64,000 nt of DNA, from the NCBI RefSeq assembly GCF_001499855.1, contig NZ_LQIK01000023.1, forward strand, positions 124,001 to 188,000, in the 5' to 3' direction. The translations under genes were made by a program, and so were the position numbers. The stretch comes from Mycobacterium sp. GA-0227b (GTDB lineage: Bacteria > Actinomycetota > Actinomycetes > Mycobacteriales > Mycobacteriaceae). Shown one piece after another: positions 39,300 to 48,414 of this stretch (the stretch's first letter is position 1; each line of letters opens with the position of its first letter). The notes beneath the pieces were generated by a model. That model worked only from the letters and a program-made list of their open reading frames with translations, searched no databases and was not told where the DNA came from.

Positions 39300-40849
39300 C
39301 GCGCACATCCTGTCGCTGTCGGCGTTTCGGTCGGCGCGCCGACGCCCGGCATGCCGAGTCCCACGCCGGTGCGCGGTCGCCGGCCGGCGGCGTGGGCATC
39401 CCCCGCCCGTGTGCGCCGGTGACTGTGCACGGCCGAGTCCGCGATCAGGTGATGCGGGGCGGCGCCAGTCACCGTCGTGGTCACGATGTCGCCGGGCCGG
39501 ATGTCGAGCCGCTCCGGGTCGAAATGCACCAGGCGGCCGTCGCGGGCACGGCCCGACATTCTGGCCGTGGTGGCGTCCTTGCGACCCTCGCCCGTCGCGA
39601 CCAGAACTTCGACGGTGCGGCCGATCTGCGCGCGGTTCTCCTCCAGCGAGATTTTCTCCTGAAGGTCGATCAAGCGTTGATAACGTTCGGCTACAACGGC
39701 TTTGGGGACCTGCTCGGACAGCTCGGCGGCCGGCGTCCCGGGCCGCTTCGAGTACTGGAACGTGAAGGCGCTCGCGAACCGCGCCTGCGCGACGACGTCG
39801 AGCGTGGCTTGGAAGTCGTCCTCGGTCTCGCCGGGGAATCCGACGATGAGATCGGTGGTGATCGCGGCGTGCGGGATCGCGGCGCGCACCCGCTCGATGA
39901 TGCCGAGATAGCGCTCGGCGCGGTAGGACCTTCGCATCGCCCGCAGGATCCGGTCTGACCCGGACTGCAGCGGCATGTGCAGCGTCGGACAGACATTCGG
40001 CGTCTCGGCCATCGCGGCGATGACGTCGTCGGTGAACTCGGCGGGGTGCGGCGAGGTGAACCGCAGCCGCTCGAGCCCGTCGATGCGGCCGCAGGCGCGC
40101 AGCAGTTCGGCGAACGCCCCCCGGTTCCGCGGCTCGGCGGGGTCGGCGAACGAGACACCGTAGGCGTTGACGTTCTGGCCGAGCAGCGTCACCTCGAGAA
40201 CGCCTTGATCGACCAGGGTCTGCACCTCGGCGAGCACGTCACCGGGCCGGCGGTCGACTTCCTTGCCCCGCAGCGCGGGCACGATGCAGAACGTGCAGGT
40301 GTTGTTGCAGCCCACCGAGATCGACACCCAAGCGGCGTATGCGGATTCGCGTGCGGCGGGCAGGGCGGACGGGAATTCCTGCAGCGCATCGACGATCTCG
40401 ACCTGGGCGGCCCGGTTGTGTCGGGCGCGCTCCAGCAACGTGGGCAGCGATCCGATGTTGTGGGTGCCGAACACGACGTCCACCCACGGCGCGCGGCGTA
40501 ACACGGCGTCGCGGTCCTTCTGGGCCAGGCAGCCGCCGACGGCGATCTGCATATCGGGATCGGCCTGCTTGCGAGGCGCCAGGTGGCTGATGTTGCCGTA
40601 GAGCTTGTTGTCGGCGTTCTCGCGTACGGCGCAGGTGTTGAACACCACCACGTCGGCGTCCTCGCCGTCGGTGGCCCGGTGGTACCCCGCGGCCTCCAGC
40701 AACCCCGCAAGCCGCTCCGAGTCGTGCACATTCATCTGGCAGCCGTAGGTGCGCACCTGGTAGGTGCGACCTTGCGCCCGCGCGGGAGCGGACTCGCCGG
40801 TCGCGTTGCGACGAACGGCCTGGTCAGCCGCCGCCTCTCGCGTCACCAT
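39296..40849 (-). CDS. miaB: tRNA-2-methylthio-N6-dimethylallyladenosine synthase MiaB
   Basis: 517 residues from ATG 40849. N-terminal cluster Cys in [25 protein letters not shown] and GGCLAQKD (auxiliary Fe4S4); radical-SAM motif [12 protein letters not shown]; the family also shows TSPHPAEF and [12 protein letters not shown]-terminal TRAM domain ([31 protein letters not shown]). Adds methylthio to i6A37 made by MiaA. The C-terminus has an extra ~30-residue Arg/Pro-rich tail not needed for the fold, coupled to the membrane-protein gene. Confidence 0.95.
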   Translation of the reverse strand: MVTREAAADQAVRRNATGESAPARAQGRTYQVRTYGCQMNVHDSERLAGLLEAAGYHRATDGEDADVVVFNTCAVRENADNKLYGNISHLAPRKQADPDMQIAVGGCLAQKDRDAVLRRAPWVDVVFGTHNIGSLPTLLERARHNRAAQVEIVDALQEFPSALPAARESAYAAWVSISVGCNNTCTFCIVPALRGKEVDRRPGDVLAEVQTLVDQGVLEVTLLGQNVNAYGVSFADPAEPRNRGAFAELLRACGRIDGLERLRFTSPHPAEFTDDVIAAMAETPNVCPTLHMPLQSGSDRILRAMRRSYRAERYLGIIERVRAAIPHAAITTDLIVGFPGETEDDFQATLDVVAQARFASAFTFQYSKRPGTPAAELSEQVPKAVVAERYQRLIDLQEKISLEENRAQIGRTVEVLVATGEGRKDATTARMSGRARDGRLVHFDPERLDIRPGDIVTTTVTGAAPHHLIADSAVHSHRRTRAGDAHAAGRRPRTGVGLGMPGVGAPTETPTATGCAR

Positions 40850-40949
40850 CGAAGTCACGGGCCCATGGTACGGGCTGGTCAGTATGGCGATCCGGGCGGA
40901 TTCTCCAGTTCCGGGCACGCCGGACACTCCCTCGGTAAGGTCTGCTCCC

Positions 40950-41735
40950 ATGGAAACGAGCGGGTCGGATGGCGACCAGGCCGATCCGACCCGGTCGTCC
41001 GCACCGATGATCTCCATGTCGGGCGTCAACAAGCACTTCGGCTACCTGCATGTGCTCAAGAACATCAACCTCGAGGTGAATCGCGGCGAGGTGATCGTGG
41101 TGCTGGGGCCGTCGGGCTCGGGCAAGTCGACGTTGTGCCGCACCATCAATCGGCTCGAGCCCATCGACTCCGGCACCATCGCGATCGACGGTGAGGTGCT
41201 GCCCGAAGAGGGGCGCAAGCTCGCGGAGCTTCGGTCCGACGTGGGCATGGTGTTCCAGTCGTTCAACCTGTTCGCCCACAAGACGATCCTGGACAACGTC
41301 ACGTTGGCGCCGATGAAGGTGCGCAGGAAGTCGAAGGCCGAGGCCCGCCAGAAGGCGATGGAACTGTTGGAGCGGGTCGGCATCGCCGATCAGGCCGACA
41401 AGTATCCGGCGCAGCTGTCGGGTGGCCAGCAGCAGCGGGTCGCCATCGCGCGGTCTCTGGCGATGAACCCGAAGGTCATGCTCTTCGACGAGCCGACCAG
41501 CGCGCTGGATCCGGAGATGATCAACGAAGTGCTGAACGTGATGACGTCGCTGGCTAAAGACGGCATGACGATGTTGGTGGTGACACACGAAATGGGTTTC
41601 GCCCGCGGCGCGGCCAACCGCGTGGTCTTCATGGCCGACGGCGCGATCGTCGAGGCGGCCGAGCCCGATGAGTTCTTCACCAACCCGAAAAGCGAACGTG
41701 CGAAGGACTTTCTCGGCAAGATCCTTCACCATTAG
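40950..41735 (+). CDS. gluA: glutamate-type amino acid ABC transporter, ATPase
   Basis: 261 residues from ATG 40950 ([12 protein letters not shown]). Polar-amino-acid ABC ATPase: Walker [13 protein letters not shown]-loop [12 protein letters not shown], signature [16 protein letters not shown], Walker [15 protein letters not shown]-loop VVTHEMGFA. Drives uptake with the binding protein and two permeases encoded right behind it. Divergent from miaB (101 bases). Confidence 0.93.
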   Translation: METSGSDGDQADPTRSSAPMISMSGVNKHFGYLHVLKNINLEVNRGEVIVVLGPSGSGKSTLCRTINRLEPIDSGTIAIDGEVLPEEGRKLAELRSDVGMVFQSFNLFAHKTILDNVTLAPMKVRRKSKAEARQKAMELLERVGIADQADKYPAQLSGGQQQRVAIARSLAMNPKVMLFDEPTSALDPEMINEVLNVMTSLAKDGMTMLVVTHEMGFARGAANRVVFMADGAIVEAAEPDEFFTNPKSERAKDFLGKILHH

Positions 41736-41764
41736 TCGAGCGATCATCAGTCGAAAGGAAACGG

Positions 41765-42577
41765 ATGCCATCAATCTCGAAGCGCGTTGTGGGGGCGCTC
41801 GCGCTCGTCGTCGCGCTGCCGCTGGCGGCGACGGCATGCGGAGGCGGGGGCGACGGCGACACGATCGTCATCGGCACCAAGTTCGATCAGCCCGGCCTGG
41901 GACTCAAGAATCCCGACGGCACCATGAGCGGCTTCGACGTGGACGTGGCCAAGTATGTCGCCCAGCGACTCGGCTACGGCGAGGACAAGATCGAGTGGAA
42001 AGAAGCACCGTCCGGACAACGCGAGACGCTGATCCAAAACGGCCAGGTGAAGTTCATCGTCGCGACCTACTCGATCACCGATGCCCGTGAGGAGAAGGTT
42101 GACTTCGCGGGGCCGTACCTGGTCACCGGACAGAGCCTGCTGGTGCGCGAGGACAACACCGACATCACCGGCGAGGCGTCGCTGGAGAACAACAAGAAGC
42201 TGTGCTCGGTGTCGGGATCGACACCGGCGCAACGGATCAAGGACAAGTTTCCCGGCGTTCAGCTGCAGCAGTACGACACGTACTCGGCGTGCATCGAAGC
42301 GTTGAAGAACGGTCGCATCGACGCGGTGACCACCGACGAGGTGATCCTCGCGGGTTACGCGGCTCAGAGCCCGGGCGTCTTCAAGGTCGTCGGTGGCACG
42401 TTCTCCGAGGAACGCTACGGAATCGGTTTGAAGAAGGGTGATTCCGAACTGTTGACGCAGATCAACGACGCACTCGCCAAGATGGAGCAGGACGGCTCCT
42501 GGAAGAAGGCGTGGGACGAAAACCTCGGCGCGGCCGGCATTCCCGCCCCGCAACCGCCGCAGATCACCCAGAGATGA
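41765..42577 (+). CDS. gluB: glutamate-type solute-binding lipoprotein
   Basis: 270 residues from ATG 41765, ribosome site GAAAGGAAACGG. Signal peptide ending LAATACGGGG (lipobox, Cys ~25). SBP_bac_3 fold: VIGTKFDQPGLGLKNPDGTMSGFDVDVAKYVAQRLG, KEAPSGQRETLIQNGQVKFIVATYSITDARE, FAGPYLVTGQSLLV, EERYGIGLKKGDSELLTQINDALA. Anchored outside the membrane and hands ligand to GluC/GluD. Ligand likely glutamate by operon type; other acidic or polar amino acids possible. Confidence 0.92.
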   Translation: MPSISKRVVGALALVVALPLAATACGGGGDGDTIVIGTKFDQPGLGLKNPDGTMSGFDVDVAKYVAQRLGYGEDKIEWKEAPSGQRETLIQNGQVKFIVATYSITDAREEKVDFAGPYLVTGQSLLVREDNTDITGEASLENNKKLCSVSGSTPAQRIKDKFPGVQLQQYDTYSACIEALKNGRIDAVTTDEVILAGYAAQSPGVFKVVGGTFSEERYGIGLKKGDSELLTQINDALAKMEQDGSWKKAWDENLGAAGIPAPQPPQITQR

Positions 42578-42604
42578 CAGGCCTCCGCCCTCGGAGGAGG
42601 TGAG

Positions 42605-43288
42605 GTGGAGGTTCTCCCCGGCTACCCGGTCGGCCAGATCGTCGAGGCGTTCTGGACGACGATTCAGCTGACGGTCTACTCCGGTATCGGGGCGCTGGTG
42701 CTGGGCACGGTGCTGGCGGCGATGCGGCTGGCGCCGGTACCGGTGCTTCGCTGGCTCGGAACGACATACGTCAACGTGGTGCGTAATACCCCGCTGACGC
42801 TGGTCATCCTGTTCTGCTCGTTCGGGCTGGCGGACACCATGGGGATCACGCTGGTGGATCCCGAATCGCTGACGTCGATCGAGGACAGCAACTTTCGGTT
42901 GGCGGTTCTCGGACTGGCGTTGTACACCGCCGCGTTCGTGTGCGAAACGGTGCGTTCCGGGGTGAACACCGTGCCGCTGGGCCAGGCCGAGGCGGCGCGG
43001 TCACTGGGTCTGACGTTCGGACAGAATTTGCGGCTTATCCTGCTGCCACAGGCTTTTCGCGCGGTCATCATCCCGCTCGGGTCGGTGTTGATCGCGTTGA
43101 CCAAGAACACGACAATCGCCGCGGCGATTGGGGTGGCCGAGGCCGCGTTGTTGATGAAGGAGATGATCGAGAACACCGCGGCGATCCTGACCGTCGGAAC
43201 CATCTTCGCCGCCGGTTTCGTCATCCTGACGCTGCCGACCGGCTTGTTCTTCGGATGGCTGGGTAAGCGGATGGCGGTCACCAGATGA
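42605..43288 (+). CDS. gluC: amino acid ABC transporter permease 1
   Basis: 227 residues from GTG 42605, with GGAGGTGAG upstream (GGAGGAGGTGAG). HisM-type permease with about five helices and the EAA loop QAEAARSLGLTFGQNLRLILLPQAFR; hydrophobic opening IVEAFWTTIQLTVYSGIGALVLGTVLAAMR. Overlaps gluD by 4 bases (ATGA at 43285), coupled. Confidence 0.93.
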   Translation: MEVLPGYPVGQIVEAFWTTIQLTVYSGIGALVLGTVLAAMRLAPVPVLRWLGTTYVNVVRNTPLTLVILFCSFGLADTMGITLVDPESLTSIEDSNFRLAVLGLALYTAAFVCETVRSGVNTVPLGQAEAARSLGLTFGQNLRLILLPQAFRAVIIPLGSVLIALTKNTTIAAAIGVAEAALLMKEMIENTAAILTVGTIFAAGFVILTLPTGLFFGWLGKRMAVTR

Positions 43289-44166
43289 GCTCGGCATCGG
43301 TTCTTTTCGACGCGCCCGGTCCCCGGGCACGGATCCGAAACTGGGTGGTGACGGCTCTTGTCGTCCTGGTCACCGCGTTGGTGCTGCTGGCGGTGTTGAT
43401 TCAGATGGCCGCCAAGGACCAGCTCACCGTTGCGAAATGGAGACCGTTCCTGACGGCCGACCTGTGGAGGACTTACGTGCTGCCCGGCGTGCAGGGCACG
43501 TTGACGGCTGCCGCGGTGTCGATCGTGTTGGCTTTGGCCCTCGGATTCGTGCTTGGCGTAGGCCGACTTTCGACGCACAGCCTGATTCGCTGGGTGTGTG
43601 CGGTGATCGTCGAGTTCTTCCGTGCGGTGCCGGTGCTGATCATGATGCTGTTCGCGTTCGCGCTCTACGCGGCCTACGACATGTTTCCGTCCAAGCACCT
43701 GGCGCTCGCCGCCGTCATCACTGGGCTCACTCTGTACAACGGCGCCGTCATAGCCGAAATCGTTCGGGCCGGCGTCCACGCGCTTCCCCGCGGACAGTCC
43801 GAGGCGGCCTTCGCGCTTGGCTTGACGTGGGGTCAGACGATGCGCTCCATCTTGTTGCCGCAAGCGATCACGTCCATGCTGCCGGTGCTGATCTCGCAAC
43901 TCGTTGTGGTGCTCAAGGACACCGCGATCGGTTACATCATCACGTTCCTCGAATTGGTGCGCCAGGGTGTGCAGATGGGTACGGCATACAGCAATCTGCT
44001 GCCGGCGCTGATTGTGGTGGCCGTGTTGATGATCAGTGTCAATTTCACGCTGTCCTCGGTGGCCACGGCGGTGGAAGCGCGAATGCGGCGGTCGCGTCGC
44101 GGTCCGGCGCCCCTTGACACGGAGGCGGTCGAGCAGGAAGGCGCGCCCGGCGCAAAAGCCGTGTGA
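43285..44166 (+). CDS. gluD: amino acid ABC transporter permease 2
   Basis: 293 residues from ATG 43285. N-terminal extra helix (WVVTALVVLVTALVLLAVLIQ), then the conserved core ALALGFVLGVGRLSTHSLIRWVCAVIVEFFRAVPVLIMMLFAFALYAAY and the EAA loop QSEAAFALGLTWGQTMRSILLPQAI. C-terminal basic/acidic tail (RRSRRGPAPLDTEAVEQ). Forms the membrane channel with GluC. Last gene of the gluABCD operon. Confidence 0.93.
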   Translation: MSSASVLFDAPGPRARIRNWVVTALVVLVTALVLLAVLIQMAAKDQLTVAKWRPFLTADLWRTYVLPGVQGTLTAAAVSIVLALALGFVLGVGRLSTHSLIRWVCAVIVEFFRAVPVLIMMLFAFALYAAYDMFPSKHLALAAVITGLTLYNGAVIAEIVRAGVHALPRGQSEAAFALGLTWGQTMRSILLPQAITSMLPVLISQLVVVLKDTAIGYIITFLELVRQGVQMGTAYSNLLPALIVVAVLMISVNFTLSSVATAVEARMRRSRRGPAPLDTEAVEQEGAPGAKAV

Positions 44167-44185
44167 TGTCAGGACTTTCGGACCG

Positions 44186-45007
44186 CTAGATCAGCTCCGC
44201 GCATCGGCGCAGCAGCGAGTCGTCGGGCGGCTGATAGAAGGACAGCACGACATGCTGACAGCCGAGCCGCGCGTACTCAGCGATGGAGTCGAGCTGGCCA
44301 TCGACCTGATCCGGTTGGTTCGGGTGCAGGAACAGCTGCACACCTCGACGGATCGAGGACGGATCGCGGCATTCGGCCTCGCAGGCGGCGTCGAGGCGGC
44401 TACTGGCCGCCGCCCACTCCTGCGGACCGGTGCTCGGCATGTTCCACTCGTCGGCATGCCGGGCGGCGACGCTGAGCATCTTGGGCTGCGACGCGCCAAC
44501 CACGATCGGCGGATGCGGACGCTGGACCGGTTTCGGGTCGCAGCGCGCTTGGCGGAGCGTGAAGAAGCGGCCGGTGAAGTCGACGGCCTCCTCGGTCCAC
44601 AGCCGGCGGATGACGGTCAGCGCTTCGTCCACCATCGCGACGCGTTGCCCCGGCGACGGGAAGTCGATGCCGTAGCCACGGTGTTCGTCCTCGTGCCAGC
44701 CGGCGCCGAGACCGAAGTCCATCCGCCCACCGGAGATGTGGTCGACGGTCACGGCCATTTTCGCCAGCACTGCCGGGTTGCGGTAGGTGACGCCGGTGAC
44801 CAGGCAGCCCACTCGTGCGCGCCGCACCACGACGGCCATCGCGGCGAGGCTGGTCCAGCCTTCGAGGGTGGGCGTCGTCGGGTCGACGAGTCCATAGAAG
44901 TGGTCGTAGTTCCACACGGCCGGGAACCCGAGTTCGTCAGCCGTCCGCCAGAACCGCTCGAGGACGGCATAGTCGAAGGTGGGTGCCAGCTTGACAGACA
45001 ACTGCAT
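44186..45007 (-). CDS. LLM-class F420-dependent oxidoreductase
   Basis: 273 residues from ATG 45007. Luciferase-like TIM barrel: LAPTFDYAVLERFWRTADELGFPAVWNYDHFYG, RVGCLVTGVTYRNPAVLAKMAVTVDHISGGRMDFGLGAGWHEDEHRGYG, and PPIVVGASQPKMLSVAARHADEWNMP. Mycobacteria have many such F420/FMN enzymes; substrate unknown. Convergent with gluD; downstream of a short gene on the same strand. Confidence 0.85.
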   Translation of the reverse strand: MQLSVKLAPTFDYAVLERFWRTADELGFPAVWNYDHFYGLVDPTTPTLEGWTSLAAMAVVVRRARVGCLVTGVTYRNPAVLAKMAVTVDHISGGRMDFGLGAGWHEDEHRGYGIDFPSPGQRVAMVDEALTVIRRLWTEEAVDFTGRFFTLRQARCDPKPVQRPHPPIVVGASQPKMLSVAARHADEWNMPSTGPQEWAAASSRLDAACEAECRDPSSIRRGVQLFLHPNQPDQVDGQLDSIAEYARLGCQHVVLSFYQPPDDSLLRRCAELI

Positions 45008-45016
45008 GATCGCAAG

Positions 45017-45274
45017 TTACCCGTTGGCCGTCCGCAACCGATCCAGAGCTTCGGCTGCGGCGTGGTCGAGATCGCGGTGCTCGACGGTTACCTCGATGCC
45101 GGGCTTCACGCCGGCGAGTGCGGGCAGCAGATGGTTCATCACTTGTTCGGCAGTCGCGGGCATCCTGCGGCCACGTGTGGTGACCTTCGTCCACCGCTGT
45201 CCGTCGCGAAAGTAGTGCTCTTCGCCCGAGTTGAACCGCAATGTCACCAGATAGCAGTCGTTGGTCAGCCGCAT
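45017..45274 (-). CDS. short conserved hypothetical protein
   Basis: 85 residues from ATG 45274 (MRLTNDCYLV); a GTG at 45292 is also in frame. Beta-rich start (CYLVTLRFNSGEEHYFRDGQRWTKVTTRGR) and a C-terminal helix (ATAEQVMNHLLPAL ... DLDHAAAEALDRL). No family recognised; the arrangement with the F420-type enzyme 9 bases downstream suggests co-transcription. Confidence 0.6.
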   Translation of the reverse strand: MRLTNDCYLVTLRFNSGEEHYFRDGQRWTKVTTRGRRMPATAEQVMNHLLPALAGVKPGIEVTVEHRDLDHAAAEALDRLRTANG

Positions 45275-45307
45275 GGCTTCACGGTCACACACCTTGTCGT
45301 CAGGGAT

Positions 45308-45325
45308 CAGCCCCTAGGCGGGCTG
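45308..45325 (-). terminator. short hairpin after recX
   Basis: CAGCCC (45308-45313) and GGGCTG (45320-45325) pair over a 6-base loop, 9 bases past the recX stop on the minus strand. Weak but well placed to end the recA-recX transcript. Confidence 0.35.
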
Positions 45326-45334
45326 CGACGCGAA

Positions 45335-45862
45335 CTACACCCTTCGGCGTTCCCGCTCGCTGGCCAACGCGATTTTGACGACGTCGAACGCCATCGACTG
45401 ACTGTAGCCACGGCGCGCAAGCATGCCGACCAGGCGGCGGGTGACCTTGACGTCGTCGCCGTCGTGGTCGAGCTTTTCGCGGCGGAGCTTGTCGGCGACC
45501 AGTTGTTCGGCCCGTGACCGTTCGGCATCGGCGTCGATGTCAGCGAGGGCCGCGTCGATCACGTCGTTGTCCACGCCCTTCGTCCTAAGCTCAGCGGCCA
45601 AGGCACGCTTGCCTTTACCCGCGTTCAGCTGACGGGAGCGGACCCACTGTTCGGCGAAGTCGGCATCATCGATGAGGCCGACCTGGGTGAGCCGCTCGAG
45701 CACGCGGGCGCTGACGTCGTCGGGGTACCCCCGTTTGGCCAGCTTTTCTTCGAGTTCGGCCCGAGTGCGGGCCCGCGCGGTGAGCAGGCGCAGACACAGG
45801 TTGTGCGCCTGCTCCTCGCGCGTGACCTCAGAAGTCGACGGGGGCGGGCAGGACTTCGTCAT
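45335..45862 (-). CDS. recX: RecA regulator RecX
   Basis: 175 residues from ATG 45862, one more than the M. tuberculosis protein. Three-helix repeats of the RecX family: [51 protein letters not shown], and [27 protein letters not shown]. Binds RecA filaments and blocks strand exchange and ATPase. The 5' end overlaps the recA 3' end by 35 bases, the same overlap known for M. tuberculosis, ensuring coupled expression. Confidence 0.95.
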   Translation of the reverse strand: MTKSCPPPSTSEVTREEQAHNLCLRLLTARARTRAELEEKLAKRGYPDDVSARVLERLTQVGLIDDADFAEQWVRSRQLNAGKGKRALAAELRTKGVDNDVIDAALADIDADAERSRAEQLVADKLRREKLDHDGDDVKVTRRLVGMLARRGYSQSMAFDVVKIALASERERRRV

Positions 45863-47960
45863 CGGTGATCACGGCGCCAATGCCGAGCTTCTCTTTGATC
45901 TTCTTCTCGATCTCGTTGGCCACGTCGGTGTTCTCGAGCAGGAAGTTGCGGGCGTTCTCCTTGCCTTGACCCAACTGCTCGCCTTCGTAGGTGAACCACG
46001 ACCCGGACTTGCGGATGAAGCCCTGCTCGACACCCATGTCGATGAGCGAGCCTTCCTTGCTGATCCCCTTGCCATACAGGATGTCAAACTCAGCCTGTTT
46101 GAAGGGCGGCGAAACTTTGTTCTTGACGACCTTGACGCGGGTGCGGTTACCGACCGCGTCAGTGCCGTCCTTGAGCGTTTCGATTCGCCTGACATCCAAG
46201 CGGACTGAGGCGTAGAACTTCAAAGCCTTTCCGCCCGTTGTCGTTTCAGGAGAATTGTGCACCATCACGCCGTCGACGAAGTAGTTGTGATTGCCCTCGA
46301 CCTCGATGTCGAATCGGTTCATTGAACGGGTATGCGGCTTGACATGAACGTCGAGCACCCGGGCAGGCACCAGGCGCTGGGACGGCTCCACGAATTGCGG
46401 CGTAACCGTGCCGAGCCCACGGAACCGCGGGAGCAGTTTGTACTCCATCGACGGCGCCATATATGGCGCCACCATTTCCTGGAACTTCGCACTAGCGGCT
46501 GTCGAAAAGACCATTACCGCCCTACCCGTGGCACCCGACTTGCGCAACCGCACGTCCAGGCCATGGGTATCGCGCAGATAATCGCGGAGCCGCACTTGCG
46601 ACCCTTCACTCATCGCTTCCACGCAGAACTCGATACGGCCGCTGCCGCCTTCGGTTCGCTGTTGCAGTCCCTTGGACCGAACGGTGAACGAGCCGTCGTC
46701 CATGTACCAGATCGCAAGAGCCAGCGGCGTGAGCGCCTTCAGATACTCCTCGGACAGGAACTTCTTGCCGTCGCCCAGGTACATCGCGCGCTGCAACTCT
46801 CCCAACTCAGGCAGCGGGGTGAAGTCGACGAACCGTGCGCCCCTGTCGTTTTCACGTAGCGAGTGAGCGATGTTACCCATGAGCGCCGTCTTCCACTCCA
46901 GGTAGCCAATCTGCTTGGCGCCGTGTCCGAGCCGGAATCGCACGCCGTTGCGGTCTCGCCGGTTGGGCGACAGGTTGCCGTCACCCATCAGGGAACCGAG
47001 CACGACCTGAAACTGCTGATCGCTGAGTCGATGCGGTTCGGTAGCCATCACCCGGTCGCCGGCAATCAGGTCGCCTGCCTCGGTCCATCCGCCTGGAGTC
47101 CGGATGAGGTGGTTAGGCGTGGCAGCGAATTGGGACTTACCGTTTCCGCCCGACTTCTCGACAGTGAACTGCAGGAACTGCTCGGCGGGACCGTTGTTGA
47201 ACCAGTTCACCACCTTACGCGGAACGACTCGGTCGGTATCCGGATCGTAGGACAACACCTCGACGTCCATTTTCTGGTTGACGATCTTGCCGATCTTCTC
47301 GGTCATCCCGTCGGCCAACTGAACGCGAGTGCTGTAGTTGAAACATCCGAACATCACACCGATCTTTTCGCGGAGCTGGTTGATGAAGATCGCGGTGGTA
47401 CCCGAATTGTTCAGTGCGCCGGTCATTTTGCGCAGTGCCTGGCTCATCAGCCGGGCCTGAAGTCCGACGTGGCTGTCGCCCATCTCGCCTTCGATCTCCG
47501 CCCGTGGCACCAACGCGGCCACCGAGTCGATGACCAAAATGTCCAGCGCGCCGGATCGGATCAGCATGTCGGCGATCTCGAGCGCCTGCTCACCAGTGTC
47601 GGGCTGGCTCACCAGCAGCGCGTCGGTGTCCACGCCGAGCTTCTTGGCGTACTCCGGATCCAGCGCATGTTCCGCGTCGATGAACGCCGCGATGCCGCCT
47701 GCGGCCTGGGCGTTGGCCACCGCGTGCAACGCGACGGTGGTCTTACCCGAGGATTCCGGGCCGTAGATCTCGACCACCCGGCCCCGCGGCAGTCCGCCGA
47801 TGCCGAGCGCCACGTCCAGGGCGATGGACCCGGTCGGGATCACCGAGATCGGCTGGCGGACCTCTTCGCCGAGCCGCATCACCGAGCCCTTGCCGTGACT
47901 CTTCTCAATCTGCGCGAGTGCCAGCTCGAGGGCCTTCTCGCGGTCGGGTGCCTGCGCCAT
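45828..47960 (-). CDS. recA: recombinase RecA with in-frame intein
   Basis: 710 residues from ATG 47960, of which 346 are RecA. Extein 1-205 holds Walker A GPESSGKT (67-74) and Walker [10 protein letters not shown] (139-147); extein 570-710 restarts [17 protein letters not shown], the DNA-binding loop 2, and ends LPAPVDF. RecA pairs homologous DNA and triggers LexA cleavage. Residues 206-569 are an intein that must splice out for activity. The second mycobacterial intein site (VVKNK|C in M. tuberculosis) is uninterrupted and reads [10 protein letters not shown]. Followed by recX. Confidence 0.97.
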   Translation of the reverse strand: MAQAPDREKALELALAQIEKSHGKGSVMRLGEEVRQPISVIPTGSIALDVALGIGGLPRGRVVEIYGPESSGKTTVALHAVANAQAAGGIAAFIDAEHALDPEYAKKLGVDTDALLVSQPDTGEQALEIADMLIRSGALDILVIDSVAALVPRAEIEGEMGDSHVGLQARLMSQALRKMTGALNNSGTTAIFINQLREKIGVMFGCFNYSTRVQLADGMTEKIGKIVNQKMDVEVLSYDPDTDRVVPRKVVNWFNNGPAEQFLQFTVEKSGGNGKSQFAATPNHLIRTPGGWTEAGDLIAGDRVMATEPHRLSDQQFQVVLGSLMGDGNLSPNRRDRNGVRFRLGHGAKQIGYLEWKTALMGNIAHSLRENDRGARFVDFTPLPELGELQRAMYLGDGKKFLSEEYLKALTPLALAIWYMDDGSFTVRSKGLQQRTEGGSGRIEFCVEAMSEGSQVRLRDYLRDTHGLDVRLRKSGATGRAVMVFSTAASAKFQEMVAPYMAPSMEYKLLPRFRGLGTVTPQFVEPSQRLVPARVLDVHVKPHTRSMNRFDIEVEGNHNYFVDGVMVHNSPETTTGGKALKFYASVRLDVRRIETLKDGTDAVGNRTRVKVVKNKVSPPFKQAEFDILYGKGISKEGSLIDMGVEQGFIRKSGSWFTYEGEQLGQGKENARNFLLENTDVANEIEKKIKEKLGIGAVITDDEVLPAPVDF
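46254..47345 (-). mobile_element. RecA intein with LAGLIDADG homing endonuclease
   Basis: 364 residues between VMFG and SPETTTGG of RecA. Splicing blocks: Cys1 ([10 protein letters not shown]), block B TPNH (intein residues 76-79), block [22 protein letters not shown], and the end [11 protein letters not shown], giving His363-Asn364 before Ser+1, all needed residues present. The endonuclease lies between: LAGLIDADG blocks LGSLMGDGN (116-124) and IWYMDDGSF (212-220) both keep the acidic residues, so it may be active. The insertion point and sequence are the M. leprae/M. flavescens type (RecA-b), not that of M. tuberculosis. Confidence 0.96.
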
Positions 47961-48088
47961 GGTGGTCTCCGTCCTTCGGATGTCTAGCTGTTCGGTGATC
48001 GGGTTTCGATCAGTTGGCCGTGACGCTAGAGGCAGCCACCGACAAGTCGGCCTGACCAGCATCTAGCCGTCGAACACTGCCCACAGTA

Positions 48089-48104
48089 GCGAACGTGTGT
48101 TCGA
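48089..48104 (-). promoter_or_regulatory. SOS box of recA
   Basis: GCGAAC-GTGT-GTTCGA (plus strand) matches TCGAAC-N4-GTTCGA at 11 of 12 arm positions, about 130 bases upstream of the recA ATG, a similar distance to M. tuberculosis recA. Confidence 0.85.
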
Positions 48105-48210
48105 TGGCAAGGAGGCGCGCCGTGTCGCCCCGGTCAAAGGGCGAGCAGACCCGTAATGTCCGCTCCGGCGGCGTGTCGCGGGCAGTTTGCGTCTGCTCGC
48201 GTATGAGAAG

Positions 48211-48405
48211 TCACCACTGATCGCGCGGGACGTCGAAGTCCGAGCACAGCGCGCGCCAGACGTCCCGCGGGTCGACGCCGTCCTCGATGGCCTGCGCGGC
48301 GGTCCGCCCCCCGTATCCGCTCAACACGTGATCGACGAGCAGCGACGCACCGCGCACCGGACCGAACTGTCCCTCGACGAGTTCATGGAATTCCGTCAAC
48401 CGCAC
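48211..48405 (-). CDS. DUF3046 protein
   Basis: 64 residues from GTG 48405. Typical DUF3046: MRLTEFHELVEGQFGPVRGASLLVDHVLSGYGGRTAAQAIEDGVDPRDVWRALCSDFDVPRDQW, with the conserved GGRTAAQAIEDGVDPRDVW block. Small, acidic, cytosolic. Matches Rv2738c next to recA. Function unknown. Its start lies 9 bases after the glycosyltransferase stop. Confidence 0.88.
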   Translation of the reverse strand: MRLTEFHELVEGQFGPVRGASLLVDHVLSGYGGRTAAQAIEDGVDPRDVWRALCSDFDVPRDQW

Positions 48406-48414
48406 GAGCCCAAA

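Noticed and set aside
44036..45517. 493-codon plus-strand frame over the F420 enzyme and recX region
   Set aside because: Antisense to three genes of known type; no recognisable domain.
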